A DNA stretch of 64,000 nt from Pterois miles. Taxonomy: Eukaryota > Chordata > Actinopteri > Perciformes > Scorpaenidae. Within the stretch, counting starts at the first letter, position 1, and each line of letters starts with the position of its first letter. The notes under the pieces are model-generated. The model saw nothing but the letters and a program-made list of their open reading frames with translations, did not search any database and was not told the DNA's origin. Shown one piece after another: positions 1-11,590 of this stretch. A program made the translations under genes and the position numbers. The stretch is from assembly GCA_947000775.1 (NCBI GenBank), contig CAMQGK010000008.1, positions 17,151,501 through 17,215,500 of the forward strand. Direction: 5' to 3'.

Positions 1-705
1 GCAGAAATAAACTTATTGGTTGAGTTACTCAAGTGGCTGAGGCCTGAAGAGCCTTTAAAAGCAATTTTTAGGATGGCGGCTCGATATTAAGCCATGCTTC
101 AAACTGAGAAATTGGAACAGCAACAAGGGAGTGAACAAAATCAAGAACAACAGATAATAAAATACTGCTTCACCATGAAACTGCCAGCAGCAACGACCAG
201 TAACTTTTAACTTTTAACTCTTTTGTTTGAAAAATGGAAACACCCACTCAGCTATTTACAAAAAGCAGTGACGTACTGAATTTTACCAAAGTGAGCTAAT
301 CATTAATGTTCTGAATAACATGAACACTAGCGCTAGCTGAGTCCACGTTAGCTGTAATGAAAGTGGGAACTGGTTTCAGATTCTTTGTAAAGGGGGTTGC
401 ATGTATACTCTTGCATTCTGTCAGGTAAAATTGCTGTTTTTGTGAATGGAGTCTGGTGGTGTCCGTTTAAATGTGAGCTATAATTAGAAAATTTTCACCA
501 CTTTACGTCACTGTCAGACAGCCCTTTCTCTTATAACAGTGTCTTCAAAGCCACAAGACTCCATTCATAAAAACAGTAATTTTACCTCAGAACACAGGAG
601 CTGTTGGTCAACCACTGCATCGATCGGTTTGTTAGTTTGTGTTATTGTGAGACTTTCTGAACTGATCGCTTAGCTTCTTAGGGAGCACACCATCCACCAT
701 CTAAG

Positions 706-755
<50 letters not shown>

Positions 756-2097
756 GTAGAAAAGCTGAGGATGAGGGTTTGTGGGCTCACACACTGACAA
801 TTTGGTTAGCAGTTTGTACACCATTCACGCATCTCTTTCATGTATTCATTTAACTAAACAAATATAGCTCTGTCTGCAGATCTGATCAAATGCTCTGACA
901 TTGTTGGTCCCTGACTGCTGCTGAGCCACAAATGGACACAAGATGGCAACAAAACACTAAAACTCAAAACATGATCAAATCAGGAGCTGAGGACAGTTTA
1001 AACGTCACACGCCTTCAGAGTTTCAGGAGTAATATAAACAAAACCCCTGTGAAATATTGAAATGTGCATTTCAGTTTATAAAACAGACGTCTGAGGGTTT
1101 CAGAGAGAAAGACAGGTCGCTTGACGGGCATTTTTTAAAATACCATTTTTATACTTTTGTTATCAATTTAAATGTATTAGCCATCTGCAGGTTGTTGAAC
1201 CGACTGTGCAGGTGATACAGCAGCTGATCATGTGACCTTCACCTATGTCATACAGTAAACCTGCAGTATTCAGGTTTTTAATGCAGGATGTCAGTTAAAA
1301 CTGGTTCACTTTAAAGGACAATAAGTCCATAAATGTAAAACCTTACAACTTACAAAATGGATTAAAGTATGCTAAAATGTAAAAACCTTTAAAATGCACA
1401 GAAAATCATCACAGGTAACAACTACTTTGATTTGTACCTTAAAGGACCTGAATTTTTCAACTGAGATGCAAACTGACAAAGTCTCGTTCCTCTGTGAGAC
1501 TCACTTCACCTCACAGTCCTGAACTGAGGAAACTGCTCCACGGTCTTTTTAAAGATGTTTTTAAACACCCCTTTTTTAAAAACGTGAATTAATGTTGCAA
1601 TGTTTTAAATGCTAAGGGATTGGTAGTTCACCAGTTTTAAGTGAAATCCTCTTATAGAGCGTAGAAAGTCACACTGTGAGGTTTTAATTGTACATTTTAA
1701 TCTGTTCTGGCAGTGTGCCTCATTTTTAACAACAGAAAGACTCACAGACAAAGAGTTTGAGTCTTTACTTGATGAAAACAAAGTTTAATACACAAGTGAC
1801 AACCCCCAAAAGAATCAGGGAAAGGTTTCCATAAAATGTTAAGCAGAGTCGAAATAAGGTCAGAAAAGACCAGGAGATAATCAGGAAACTACTGCTGCAA
1901 CGTTTAATGAAACAGAGAGAAACACACACTAAATACACAAGAGAGGAAAGGTAATGAGGAGCAGGTGAGACTGATCACATGATGGCAGGAAGTAAAGTAT
2001 CTGAAACCAGAGACCGTGGTGAGTACCAAAATAAAACAGCACATTGCTAAAAACCTTTGATCAAAAGTCAAACTCTGATTGATTTACTCTTAAATAC

Positions 2098-2176
<79 letters not shown>

Positions 2177-2900
2177 TATAAAGTTGAGTCTAATTTTATA
2201 TCCTGTACTCGGCTCGGTTTAGTAAAAGATCCAAAAGATTGAAGGTTTATCAGACACCAAATAAAAAACAAAGATGAGATCGTAGACCAATGGGGGACAT
2301 CACGGTGACTACGTCCACTTGGCGCAGACATAAGATGCTATGTTTGTTGACTACTGTGGTTACTGAAATAGAGCGCTACAGGAATTGTTCCACAATAGAA
2401 AATATGTCAGTAAATATCCCACTCGTGAATTTTGAAGCTTTTATGCATCTTGAAACAGGCGGTTGCTAACGAGTGGCTAAATGAGATGATGATATTAGCT
2501 TTTCACTTCTGCCGATTGCATTCACGCTTGTGTTGTTCATTTATGGAGAGTATACACATGTAAGTATCATAAATGTGTGTTTGCCACAGAGCTTATTTTC
2601 ACTGGAACAATCCCATTTGTCTATATTTTTCATATATTTTTATGTACACTTGGGTGTGTTTCTTGTAAATGTGCTGCTGTAATAACCCACTGTGCTGCTG
2701 TAATAACCCACTGTGGGATTAATAAAGGTCTGTTCTATTCTATTGGCTTGTTTGGTTGACCTACAAAAATACATCATCTGCAGGACTCCATGCTCTGGTT
2801 CTCTATATCGCCCCCTTGAGGACTGATGTCTGTTACCTCCACCAGTACCAGTGTGTTCAGTGGGGTCACGCCAGCTGGGCCAGGCCTTGTTTTTGCGACG
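1..2900. other. intergenic DNA with (TA)n repeats
   Basis: No gene recognised. (TA)n runs lie at 707-751 and 2102-2180. A dispersed-repeat fragment at 2250-2320 (GACATCACGGTGACTACGTC) has a relative at 50420-50450. A LINE-like tail (GTGGGATTAATAAAGG) lies near 2713. Confidence 0.6.
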
Positions 2901-2906
2901 ATGTGT

Positions 2907-3809
2907 CTACTCCGACTCTCGAGCCTTGAGACTAAAACACGGTAACTTCCCTGCCCTGTAGAGAAACAGCAGAGGCAGCGAGAGGCTGCTCGGCAGGCAG
3001 AACCAGAACGCTGACATCAGCACCGCACACCCATCGTGGTATCCCAACAGTGACGAGGCGTGCACCGCCGTGCACACCAGCAACCCCACGTACTTCAGAA
3101 ACATGACTGCCGTTATAGCGGCGATGGTGAGAAGTGCACTCTTCTTTGATTGGTTGACACATTTCCTGTCTCCTGGCCCTGGACGAATGAGAGCGACGAG
3201 AACGGAGAGGCTGCAGAAGGATATAACAAGCAACCCAATGGCAAATGCCGTGAAGAATGGGATTGTGGGTAAAAGCGGGCTATATGACGACACTAAAAAC
3301 AGCGTCCCCAAACTCAGCAGCCAAACGCAGCCAATGCTGGTGTTTCTGAGCTTGATGCCTCTCCCTGTTTTCAGACGCAGGTAGGTGATGGGGTGAATGA
3401 CTGCCAGGTAGTGCTCCACACAGGTCAGGCACTGGAACAGCAGACGTCCAAGATAAACAACGAACATGGTGTAAACCCCGGCTTTCATCATCCTTTGGTG
3501 TCGCGAGTAGATGCCGCAGCAGTAAAGCCCGGACGCAAGCAAACCGATCGGCTCCATGGCGATCGTATTGTAGGCGAGGAAGTCGGAGTGGCTCACCGCC
3601 TTCGCTGTGGACGCACGCCGCTGTCTGCGCCATCGCTGGACACCCACGTAGAGGATGAGGGCGGAGAGGGGGAGGAGGAGGAGGAGGGAGGCACAGGTGA
3701 AAGTGGTGAAGGCCGCAGAGCCGACAACCGACTCAGAGCACTTGTAGAAATGAGGGTAGAGGAAGGAGTTGGACAAGAGAGGAGGGAGGAGGGAGGCGTT
3801 GAGAGACAT
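2907..3809 (-). CDS. R1: atypical seven-transmembrane receptor, cluster member 1
   Basis: Intact 300-residue single-exon reading frame. The start is the Met followed by SLNAS, because an acceptor (CTTCCACAG) lies about 20 bases upstream and the longer reading frame would begin inside the intron. Hydrophobic segments fit seven helices: TM1 about 33-56, TM2 78-100, TM3 108-131, TM4 156-174 (Trp163), TM5 183-207, TM6 225-248 and TM7 263-284. The N-terminus has one NAS glycosylation sequon. The motif after TM3 is EHY (132-134) instead of ERY, so the arginine normally used for G-protein coupling is replaced by His. RPGPGD follows TM5 and the loop before TM6 is shorter than in the other copies. It is divergent to R2. 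A plasma-membrane receptor role is inferred from topology; ligand and family are unknown. Divergence is greatest here, so it may have lost classical signalling. Confidence 0.85.
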   Translation of the reverse strand: MSLNASLLPPLLSNSFLYPHFYKCSESVVGSAAFTTFTCASLLLLLPLSALILYVGVQRWRRQRRASTAKAVSHSDFLAYNTIAMEPIGLLASGLYCCGIYSRHQRMMKAGVYTMFVVYLGRLLFQCLTCVEHYLAVIHPITYLRLKTGRGIKLRNTSIGCVWLLSLGTLFLVSSYSPLLPTIPFFTAFAIGLLVISFCSLSVLVALIRPGPGDRKCVNQSKKSALLTIAAITAVMFLKYVGLLVCTAVHASSLLGYHDGCAVLMSAFWFCLPSSLSLPLLFLYRAGKLPCFSLKARESE

Positions 3810-3899
3810 ATCGGCTTCAACGGAGGCCTGTGGAAGAGGAGGAAAGAAAGGCATCAAGAGAGGGATGAAGATATAAATGCAGCCCTCTCCTAGAAAGGA

Positions 3900-4750
3900 T
3901 GCATATACTTTAATTTATTCATATTCTTCAGCTTCTTACCTTTCAAATGAAACCAGATATATACATCTAATCCTGGTGCCGGGTAGAAGTATATAGTCTT
4001 AATCAGCACTTTACTAGTTTCCACTCTGGTTAGATGCAAAACTGCATTTCATTGTACTACATGAGCAATTGCAATAAAGTTTAATCTAATCTAAAACATG
4101 GAGAGCCCTTGATTGTATATTCATAAATTGTATCATAAATGGTGTGTTTTATTGTGTTTTCATTAGATTGACAGTCCCAGTTGTACTAAAGAGTCAAACA
4201 CATTCAGGTGCATCATTATTGTTGGGATCTTTGCTTTAAAGGTGATATTGCCTTTGAAATTAAGATTTTATACTCGAGGATAAAAAAATATAGATATTTT
4301 TAATTGTTTCTCCATTGTAATCTCCATTATAATATAGTTTGCTTACAGTTTATTCATATTCCTTAGCTTTGTACCTTTCAGACCAGATATATACTGCTAA
4401 GCCTTATAGTTTCCTCCTGATTCATTTTGCATGGTAATATTAAGCATTTTTTTTTTTCCTGAGGGATAGGGCTTAACATGTTATTTAACATTTCTGAAAA
4501 CTCCACAATATCGCAGCATGATCAGTTTTTTTTTTCTGGTTATGTTCAGGCACTTAAAATATTTGGTTAAAGGATTATTTCTTCCAAAAACAATTTTATA
4601 TATGCAGTGCAAGTCAGTGCAAACAGATATTGATAGAGGCCGAAAGAAAGATGGCAAGAAAAGGTTATAAAACAATAGTCAAACTTTCAGAAAATTCCTG
4701 TGCTGCATTATCCAAGTGTCTTGTGTCACATGAAAACAATTTTTGCTGAG
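3900..4750. other. R1 intron with a local duplication
   Basis: TTTATTCATATTC...TACCTTTCA...ACCAGATATATAC occurs at 3914-3965 and again at 4350-4395. Otherwise AT-rich intron without features. Confidence 0.5.
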
Positions 4751-4800
4751 CTATTGCTACACAAAGCACAACCTTTTCCGTCTTTTGTTCGGACACCAAC

Positions 4801-4850
4801 CTTGTTTGTTGCAGATCTTTCTTCCCCTGTGGAAGAGGCTGGACTGTTGT
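4801..4850 (-). other. candidate 5' noncoding exon of R1 (3' part)
   Basis: On the minus strand, CCACAGGGGAAGAAAGATC leads to AACAAG and then the donor GTTGGT, with exon end at 4801. It resembles the exons found upstream of the other six receptors, which have GGAAGACCAGA-like cores and AAG|GTTRGT ends. It lies about 1 kb upstream of the R1 coding exon. The 5' boundary is not visible. Confidence 0.55.
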
Positions 4851-5103
4851 GCCTCTGCATCTGTGTGAGCAGGACTGTGACCAAACTCAATAAAGATGTC
4901 ATTATACTATAAATGACAGTAGGCAAATTTTCTTGTCACAGTTTGCATCATCTTCTGTGCTACTCATCAAGCAGAGAGCGAATGAACTAACGTGTAGATG
5001 ATTTAAAGACCCAGAGGACAAAAGACGTAATACGTTATCTACAGTGACACTGATGTCAAGCATGTGGTACATTTTTCCATCCAACACTGTGAACATTTGA
5101 CTG

Positions 5104-5165
5104 GATTCAAATCACTGATGTGTACTCAAATGAAATAGAGCCCCTTAGCCCAGAGCACCTGTCAA
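5104..5165. promoter_or_regulatory. paired ATTCAAAT module A (upstream of R1)
   Basis: ATTCAAATCACTG is followed after a short spacer by ACTCAAATGAAATA and then CCCAGAGCACCTGTC, which contains an E-box-like CACCTG. It lies about 0.3 kb upstream of the R1 noncoding exon. It shares its preceding block (ACATTTGAC-GGATTCAAAT) with module G at 36517. A regulatory role is inferred from repetition next to paralogous genes. Confidence 0.5.
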
Positions 5166-5705
5166 AAATTAAGATCCCACTGGGAATGGTATAATTAATG
5201 TAATCCAATCAAATCAAATCACCTCTACCAATTAGGAAATGATCTGCCGTTTTAATTAACTGCCCATGGAGTTTAGGCAGTTATGGGAGATTGACAGTAA
5301 CATTACAGTCAGATACAGTTTTAGGCTTAAATTAGATGTAAACTAGACTAGATCATCTTGTAATGGGATCACACTAGCCGTGCCGCTAAATCGGACCATG
5401 CAGGGGCGTAAAGTGGGGGGCCAATGACTGTTCCCACTTCCTACCCCTCTATTTTCATCTCAGCTACACATGTAAAGTGACATCTTGTGGCATCTTGCAT
5501 GATTATGCTCATGGATGGCTACAGCATTAGAGAGCAGGCACAATAACGTTTCCTTTAACCCTGCCCCCTAACTCTTGGTCCCCCTCCCTCTCCTTCATAA
5601 AGAGAGGAAGGGAATTAACTCTGGATTTGGCTATTTGTGCTTTTTACAACTTTTAGAGACCTAATGATTTAACCTTCCTGTTGTCCTCAGGTCAAATCTG
5701 ACCCA

Positions 5706-5815
5706 TTTTCAAACTTCATTATATGCACTGGTAAAGTGGTTAGCACTGTCGGCTCACAGCAAGAAGGTCTGAGGTTCGAGTCTGGCTCGGGGTCCTTCCT
5801 TTTTGAGTCCAATGG
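5706..5815 (+). repeat. truncated tRNA-derived repeat, family 2
   Basis: The segment GTGGTTAGCACTGTCGGCTC resembles a tRNA A-box region and GAGGTTCGAGTCTGG resembles a B-box. The same head, in the opposite orientation, ends the longer copies at 31318 and 33536. Only the head and a short part of the body remain. Confidence 0.6.
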
Positions 5816-6288
5816 GATCACACAATAGATGTGGAAGTTGTAATTTGACCAAGACGTAAAATTTCCTGGGGGCTTGGTTGTGCAGAGACTAAATCTGTCC
5901 ACTGACAGACCTGGCAAAGTATTTAAAACCTCCTCTGTGGTAGTTCCCACAGCAGTAGGTATCCCCAGAACACATTTCGCCATGATGACACACAGAATCA
6001 CAATCGCTGTCACCGTCATGGCAGATAATAAAGCACTGACGTTACGTTTTAATTGGCTTATTATTTGCATAAACAGTACAAGATGAACAGAATAGGATGT
6101 GAAAAACACAGCGGCTATGATCTGAATTTGGCACAGATTAGAGTTGTTTGAATTATGCAATGGTATTTCTGTGCATGTATGACAGTGTATTCATGTACAC
6201 ATCAGACACGCTTAACTGTATGATATTTGTTGTATTGACAGATTTCTAGCAGAACTAACAACACCTCCTTTGTCTTCAGCTTTACAGC

Positions 6289-6376
6289 ATTCAAATGACC
6301 TGTAACTAAAACAAATGAGCTCTAACTAAAAGGTTTTTTTATTCAAATCAAAGAGTGAAGCCCAGCACACCTGTCC
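6289..6376. promoter_or_regulatory. paired ATTCAAAT module B (upstream of R2)
   Basis: ATTCAAATGACCTGTAAC is followed, after a partly duplicated spacer with CAAATGAGCTCTAAC, by ATTCAAATCAAAG and then CCCAGCACACCTGTCC. The order of blocks matches modules A, D, F and G. It lies about 0.45 kb upstream of the candidate noncoding exon of R2. Confidence 0.55.
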
Positions 6377-6670
6377 AATCTTGTACTTCTATCACAGTGA
6401 GGACATTTTTGGAAAGTGTGGACATTTTGTCGCATTCTCACTTTTCAGATGTCAGATTAAAGTCAGGGTAAAGGTTGACATTAGGCATGCAGGTGTGATG
6501 ATGAGTAATGCATGAGGTCAAGAGAGGTCAATCAAGAGATGGCCGTAAACATGACGGCAGCTGTGTTGTCAGGGTGGCTGCTGCTGTCTGACTTGTGGCC
6601 AACTACAAAACCCACACCAGGAAAAACAATACAGGAGGCCATTTGTATGATTTATTAGACATATTTGAAT

Positions 6671-6674
<4 letters not shown>

Positions 6675-6746
<72 letters not shown>

Positions 6747-6765
6747 GAGGGGGGGAGGGAGAGAG
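6675..6765. repeat. (GA)n microsatellite next to R2 noncoding exon
   Basis: About 35 GA dinucleotides followed by a G-rich purine tract. It directly precedes the candidate R2 first exon. The equivalent place in R7 carries a (GA)n tract on the gene strand, and R3 has a shorter purine tract. Confidence 0.9.
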
Positions 6766-6799
6766 AGGTAGGATGGGTCTGCAACATACAGCCAGTATA

Positions 6800-6865
6800 T
6801 TTGGATCTGATACTCAGACACACAAGTCCACGGTGGGAGGAAGACCAGAGACTAGTACTGATAAG
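6800..6865 (+). other. candidate 5' noncoding exon of R2 (3' part)
   Basis: GGAAGACCAGAGACTAGTAC is followed by TGATAAG and the donor GTTGGT, with exon end at 6865. It is almost the same as the sequence before 10796 upstream of R3. Splicing to the acceptor at 8171 would place the R2 ATG two bases into the second exon. Confidence 0.6.
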
Positions 6866-7019
6866 GTTGGTCTTATTACTTTTTGATATCATCATTGACT
6901 TAAAGCCACATTAGTGTGGACGACTGAAATGGACAGAAAACTGAGTTTATCTTATTTATCTGTCTTTGGACTCTTGCACAGTTGATACTGTATTCTATAA
7001 CCACAGTGGTTTTACTCAG

Positions 7020-7390
7020 AGGAAGAAGAAGAAGAAGAAGAAGAAGAAGAAGACACCCTTTATTGATCCCCTGAGGGGAAATTCAATTTTTTCACTCTGT
7101 TGTTAATTTATACACAGTACACACAGACCTGAAATACATACATGCATAAACAGGACCTATAGACCTGCATTAATGGAGAGATGTCAGAGTGAGGGGGCTG
7201 CTCCTGACAAGCGCTCCGAGCAGTTGGGGGTTTGGTGCCTTGCTCAGGGGCACCTCGGCAGTGCCCAAGAGGTAAACTGGCACCTCTCCAGCTACCAGTT
7301 CACATTCAGATTTTGGTCCATGGTGGGACTTCAACCGGTGACCTTCCAATCCCCAAGCCAAGTCCCTACGGACTGAGCTACTGCCGCCTC
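7020..7390 (-). mobile_element. tRNA-derived SINE, family 1, copy 1
   Basis: Read on the minus strand it has a tRNA-like head with GGCAGTAGCTCAGT (A-box) and ACCGGTTGAAGTCCC (B-box), then a body shared with copies at 45175, 47334 and 61352. It ends in a LINE-like tail (AATAAAGGG) followed by (CTT)n. It lies in the first intron of R2. Confidence 0.85.
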
Positions 7391-8173
7391 TCTACAGAAC
7401 TTTTAAAGCTGCACAACACTGATTTTACACATGACGGTCAGTTTACTTGTCATGGGTTTTATTATTCATCCATGTGAAACCAAATTTATATGTCCTCTGT
7501 GTCTCTGGAGGAGGTTAGGCATTAACCTGCATTATGGGAGATGTAGGATCCAGCTAGTTTGAACCTTGACTCCGACTAGGGACATAAAGTCAGGATGTCT
7601 TGGCCTCTGCAGCACAGATTTTGACCTCTGTTTTTAAAACCTGTCACTGGAATAAAATCTTACCTTCCACAATGAGGCAGATTAATATAACGAAGATTTA
7701 CACTAAAAGGAGCTTTAACTGAATTTCTAAGCCACTTGGGGGAAACACAGCCACCTGTGTATACACACCACGTTAAGAAGGGCTGTGTTTAGAGGGTAAC
7801 CCACAAATTGTGAAACTCTCGCCAGATGGCTGATGTTGGGCGTTGACCTTGAATGGTTGACCTCAGGCATTGACTCTAATGACTTCTAACCTCTAATCTA
7901 AGTTAGTAATTGACTAGGAACGGTTGAGGATGGGCAGTGATCTCAAAGGGTTAAGTTTAGGATAGGTCATCGGGCAGGGCAAGTTCTTGCAAGTTTTTGC
8001 AATTTGTAGGATACTTTGTCAACACATCCCTTGTACAGTTGTTATAGTGAACACGTTGGCAAACTGTTTCCTATTTACACATTCAGCAGATGCATACAGT
8101 GGCATTCATTTCAAGTTGTTTTTCTGTCAGCTTGAAGCATTTGAATATTAACTGTCCTTTTTCTTTTCCAGAT

Positions 8174-9040
8174 ATGGCAATGAACTCCTCCTCCGGCAAT
8201 GACTCTCGTCTGCATCCTGTCCTCCCATTTAGCATGTCTTGCCTCATCACCAGACCAAGCTCCTTTTTCTTCGTTGCTTTCTCCATCTTCAGCATCCTCC
8301 TCCTCCTTCCTCTCTGCATCGTCATCCTCTACCTGGGTCTTCAACGATGGTGGCAGCAGCGCTCCACTTCCACAGCAGCAATGACGAGTCACTCAGACGT
8401 CTTCACCTACCACATGGTCGTAATGGAGCTGATTGCTTTATTAGGGTTCACCCTCTGCACTTGGAGCATTTATGGAGGTCAGATCAATATATTATATGTT
8501 GGATATGCTCTTTGGTACTTTACCTGGTATGGAGAGATGTTCTTTCATATCATGACCTGTTTGGAGCGCTACCTTGCTGTCGTTCATCCGGTCACCTACC
8601 GGAGTCTGAGAAGAGAGAGGGGAATCAGAATCAGAAATATCAGCATTGGGTGCGTTTGGCTGCTTTGCATTGGAGCAGCAACTCAGCAAAACGTAATCAT
8701 AGATTACTGCCTCTTAAGTCTCTCCTTTATTGTCGTTGGCTTCTGCAGCCTTGCTGTTCTCTGCGCTCTGATTCGTCCAGGGCCAGGGGAACATGGTGGG
8801 GACAGGGAAAGGGCTGACACATTAAAGCGGAGGGCTTTCAACACCATCATGGCCATACTAGGAGCACTGATGTTGAGGTATTTTGTGAGTCTGCTGTGGA
8901 GTATTCTTTATGAGTTGGATATAAGTCAGTGTGTGATGACGTCAGTTGATGCCTGGTTTAATCTCCCCAGCACTCTGGTGTTACCTCTGCTGTTCCTGCA
9001 CAGAGCAGGAACATTAGCATTTTGTAAGAACAGCACCTAG
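8174..9040 (+). CDS. R2: atypical seven-transmembrane receptor, cluster member 2
   Basis: Intact 288-residue single-exon reading frame. The start ATG is two bases after a strong acceptor (TTCTTTTCCAG), so the upstream in-frame Met at 8090 is intronic. The N-terminus has an NSS and an NDS sequon. TM1 about 31-54, TM2 77-98, TM3 107-130, ERY 131-133, TM4 154-170 (Trp162), TM5 174-199, RPGPGE 201-206, TM6 222-246 and TM7 259-276, ending in NST. R3 is its closest relative by eye. The stretch between TM4 and TM5 is about five residues shorter than in R3, so extracellular loop 2 is minimal. No TM3 disulfide Cys, no CWxP and no NPxxY are seen. Inferred to be a plasma-membrane receptor of unknown ligand. 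Confidence 0.88.
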   Translation: MAMNSSSGNDSRLHPVLPFSMSCLITRPSSFFFVAFSIFSILLLLPLCIVILYLGLQRWWQQRSTSTAAMTSHSDVFTYHMVVMELIALLGFTLCTWSIYGGQINILYVGYALWYFTWYGEMFFHIMTCLERYLAVVHPVTYRSLRRERGIRIRNISIGCVWLLCIGAATQQNVIIDYCLLSLSFIVVGFCSLAVLCALIRPGPGEHGGDRERADTLKRRAFNTIMAILGALMLRYFVSLLWSILYELDISQCVMTSVDAWFNLPSTLVLPLLFLHRAGTLAFCKNST

Positions 9041-9810
9041 TCTTGTCTTCTTTTGACCTTCACTGATTGGTAGTGTCATTTGATGTCAAAATTATGTCAG
9101 AGAAGAGATGAGGAGTTTTGTTTTGAAACAAAATTTTGAACTGAGCCATGTTGCTTTTGTAAAAGCTGAATGTGGTCTGGTCTTGTGGAGCCTGATTGGC
9201 AGCAGCTGGAGCTCAAAACAAGAGTCAGTACCAACAGGAGAATACACCATTTAGCACTGGCAGAGAATTTTGGCAAATTTCACTTGAGCACTACCCACAT
9301 AATCAGCTGTGCTGCTCATCCCACAAACGCATGATCCTTAAGGTAAAGGATAAACAGGCTTTCCAACTAAGTAAAATACAATGACAATTATCATTGTAAC
9401 AACAGAGAAATAATCCACCAAACATTAATTTAACTTGGTTTTCCAAGTTTACGTTGACAATACATAGATATTGGTTGAAAAGTGTGATTATTTGTGTAAG
9501 AGCTAGTCATCAGTTACTCAGTTGGCTGCCATTTTACATGTGACTAACTAAACATCTATACCAATTAAACATTTTATCCCTTTTAATTAATTGAAGTTGC
9601 TGTTTATCTATAAAAATATCAAATCTATTATGTTGTGTGGATATTATTCAAAACACTGTACATGCATGTATTGTATATTATTCCATATATGGTAAAGAAA
9701 TATAGTAGATGATTTGGTATTACACGTTTATGGTACATATACTGTATATACAGGAATTAAAGAGTTGTTTGAAAAAGATGTGATTAAAATAACTTGCAAA
9801 AGTTGATGGC

Positions 9811-9868
9811 TCTTTTTGATTTGAATACACAGCAGACTTTCACATCATTTGAATTTTGTCAGCTGTCC
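9811..9868. promoter_or_regulatory. paired ATTCAAAT module C (upstream of R3)
   Basis: On the minus strand, ATTCAAATGATGTGAAAG is followed by GCTGTGTATTCAAATCAAA. The motif pair and spacer match module G (GCTGTGTATTCAAATGAAA). It lies about 0.9 kb upstream of the R3 noncoding exon and is inverted relative to the other copies. The CACCTG block is missing. Confidence 0.5.
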
Positions 9869-10019
9869 ATATAAATGGACAGATAAAATAATCACTGTTG
9901 TTATGGTCGAAGTTTATTGGCATGAAAGAAGGTTTTATAGACTGTAGGTACTGAAATGTGAGGCTTTATGTCCTTATGTCCAAAATCATCTCCAACGTCT
10001 GATTTGTTTTCACTTCATA

Positions 10020-10440
10020 ATAACCATCATTTATAAATGGTAAATTAACAGTTAAATAAGTTTAGTTAATAGTTATTTTACTGTTACCAAACAAGCAAAT
10101 CAAGCAATGTACCATTTATAGTAATTTAACAATCAAACAATTTACCATTATAACAATTTGACAGTCAAACAATTTAACCTTTCTAACAATTTAACAATTA
10201 AATAATTTACCATTTATAGTAATTTAACAAACAATTTACTATTTATAACAATTTAACAATCAAACATTTATCGTTTAAAGAAATTTAACAATCGAACAAT
10301 TTATCATTTAAAGAAATTTAACAATTGAACAATTTACCATTTATGACAATTTAACAGTCAACACCATTTATAGTATTTTAACAACCAAACAATTTACCAT
10401 TTATAGAAATTCAATAATGAAACAATTTACCATTTATAAC
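10020..10440. repeat. AT-rich degenerate tandem repeat
   Basis: Repeats of ACAATTTACCATTTATA and AATTTAACAATCAAAC alternate with a period of roughly 33-36 bases over about 400 bases. No coding potential is seen. Confidence 0.8.
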
Positions 10441-10719
10441 ATGCAGAATGATTTTTTGCTATTTGTATGCCTTCTCATGAGATCAGGTTGAGATATTACA
10501 GCATGGACACTAGTGGTATGTGTGCACTACTAAGTAATGCAACAATATAATAATATGTTATTGATATATTTTCCATCTGATCTGTCACTGTAATTGTGTA
10601 TCTATCTATAGGTTATTCATTTGTCAGTCAATTTGTCATTTCCACTTCTTTGTATATTCAAATAAAATATTTGAATTTTGATTTAAAGAGCAAGAGAGAG
10701 GGGAGGAGGTGGACTGGGG

Positions 10720-10796
10720 CTGTAATAAACAGCCAGTGGTACGTTGGATCAGATGAGTCCACAGACGGAGGAAGACCAGAAACTAATACTGATAAG
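10720..10796 (+). other. candidate 5' noncoding exon of R3 (3' part)
   Basis: GGAAGACCAGAAACTAATAC is followed by TGATAAG and the donor GTTAGT, with exon end at 10796. It is preceded by a short purine tract (GAGAGAGGGGAGGAGG). The intron to the acceptor at 14031 is the longest of the cluster because a Tc1-like element and other repeats have inserted. Confidence 0.6.
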
Positions 10797-11283
10797 GTTA
10801 GTCTTCAAATTACTTTTTAGTATCATCATCCACATTCAGTGCTTGAAGTGTGGACAAAAAGTGCCAATACACTTATTCACATGTTGGCATGTGTATCGAC
10901 TGAAATTATTAATCTGTAATGACTTACTCCTATTTATTAATTATATATTTAAGCAAGTTATAATATGTCAGTCATAATCAGTTGCTGTTTTATTGCTGTA
11001 TTATTATACCTGGGCTATTCGTCTTCAATAGTAGGCCTATAATACTCCAATAATATTCGCACTGGAACAGACTGCATGTGATAAGCATAAAATGGGCATG
11101 TCTGTAAAGGGGAGACCGGTGGGCACCCATAGACCCTATTTAGATCCAGATTCCTACATAGTTTTTACCTTCATACTGCTTATGAGGCGCGGCGCAAAAA
11201 CACTGGCACTGCACTGTTACGTATCACCATTATGAATGAACCAGAGAACCTGATATGGAGGGCAGAGAATGAGAGGTGTGCAA

Positions 11284-11408
11284 GAAAAAGTCATTTAGAG
11301 TCACCTGCATGTCTTTGGACTGTAGGAGGAAACTGGAGCACCTGGAGAAAACCCACACTGACACACAGAGAACACATAAACTCCACAAAGAAGGGTCCCA
11401 AGCTGGAT
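11284..11408 (-). repeat. partial family-2 repeat body without tRNA head
   Basis: Contains CATGTCTTTGGACTGTAGGA and GGAGAAAACCCACACTGAC, blocks shared with the longer copies at 31318 and 33536. The tRNA-like head is absent. Confidence 0.55.
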
Positions 11409-11476
11409 TCAAACATACTCAAACAGTATTTTATATAAAAAATGTCAGTGGCAGGGGGGATGCTCTTTGACTAATA

Positions 11477-11590
<114 letters not shown>

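Noticed and set aside
3393..3893. Plus-strand reading frame of 166 codons opposite R1, and similar antisense frames opposite R2-R7
   Set aside because: They are shadows of the receptor coding strand; the receptor frame shows the conserved family pattern.
6569..6895. Frames across the (GA)n tract on both strands
   Set aside because: Microsatellite-derived Arg-Glu or Ser-Leu repeats.
7020..7390. Possible tRNA gene (A- and B-box sequences), also at 45175, 47334 and 61352
   Set aside because: The boxes are followed by a long shared body and a LINE-like tail, so they are SINE heads and no tRNA cloverleaf is formed.
8090..8173. Longer N-terminus of R2 from the upstream Met (similar extensions for R1, R4 and R6)
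   Set aside because: The extension crosses a clear polypyrimidine tract and AG acceptor, and paralogs align only from the downstream Met.
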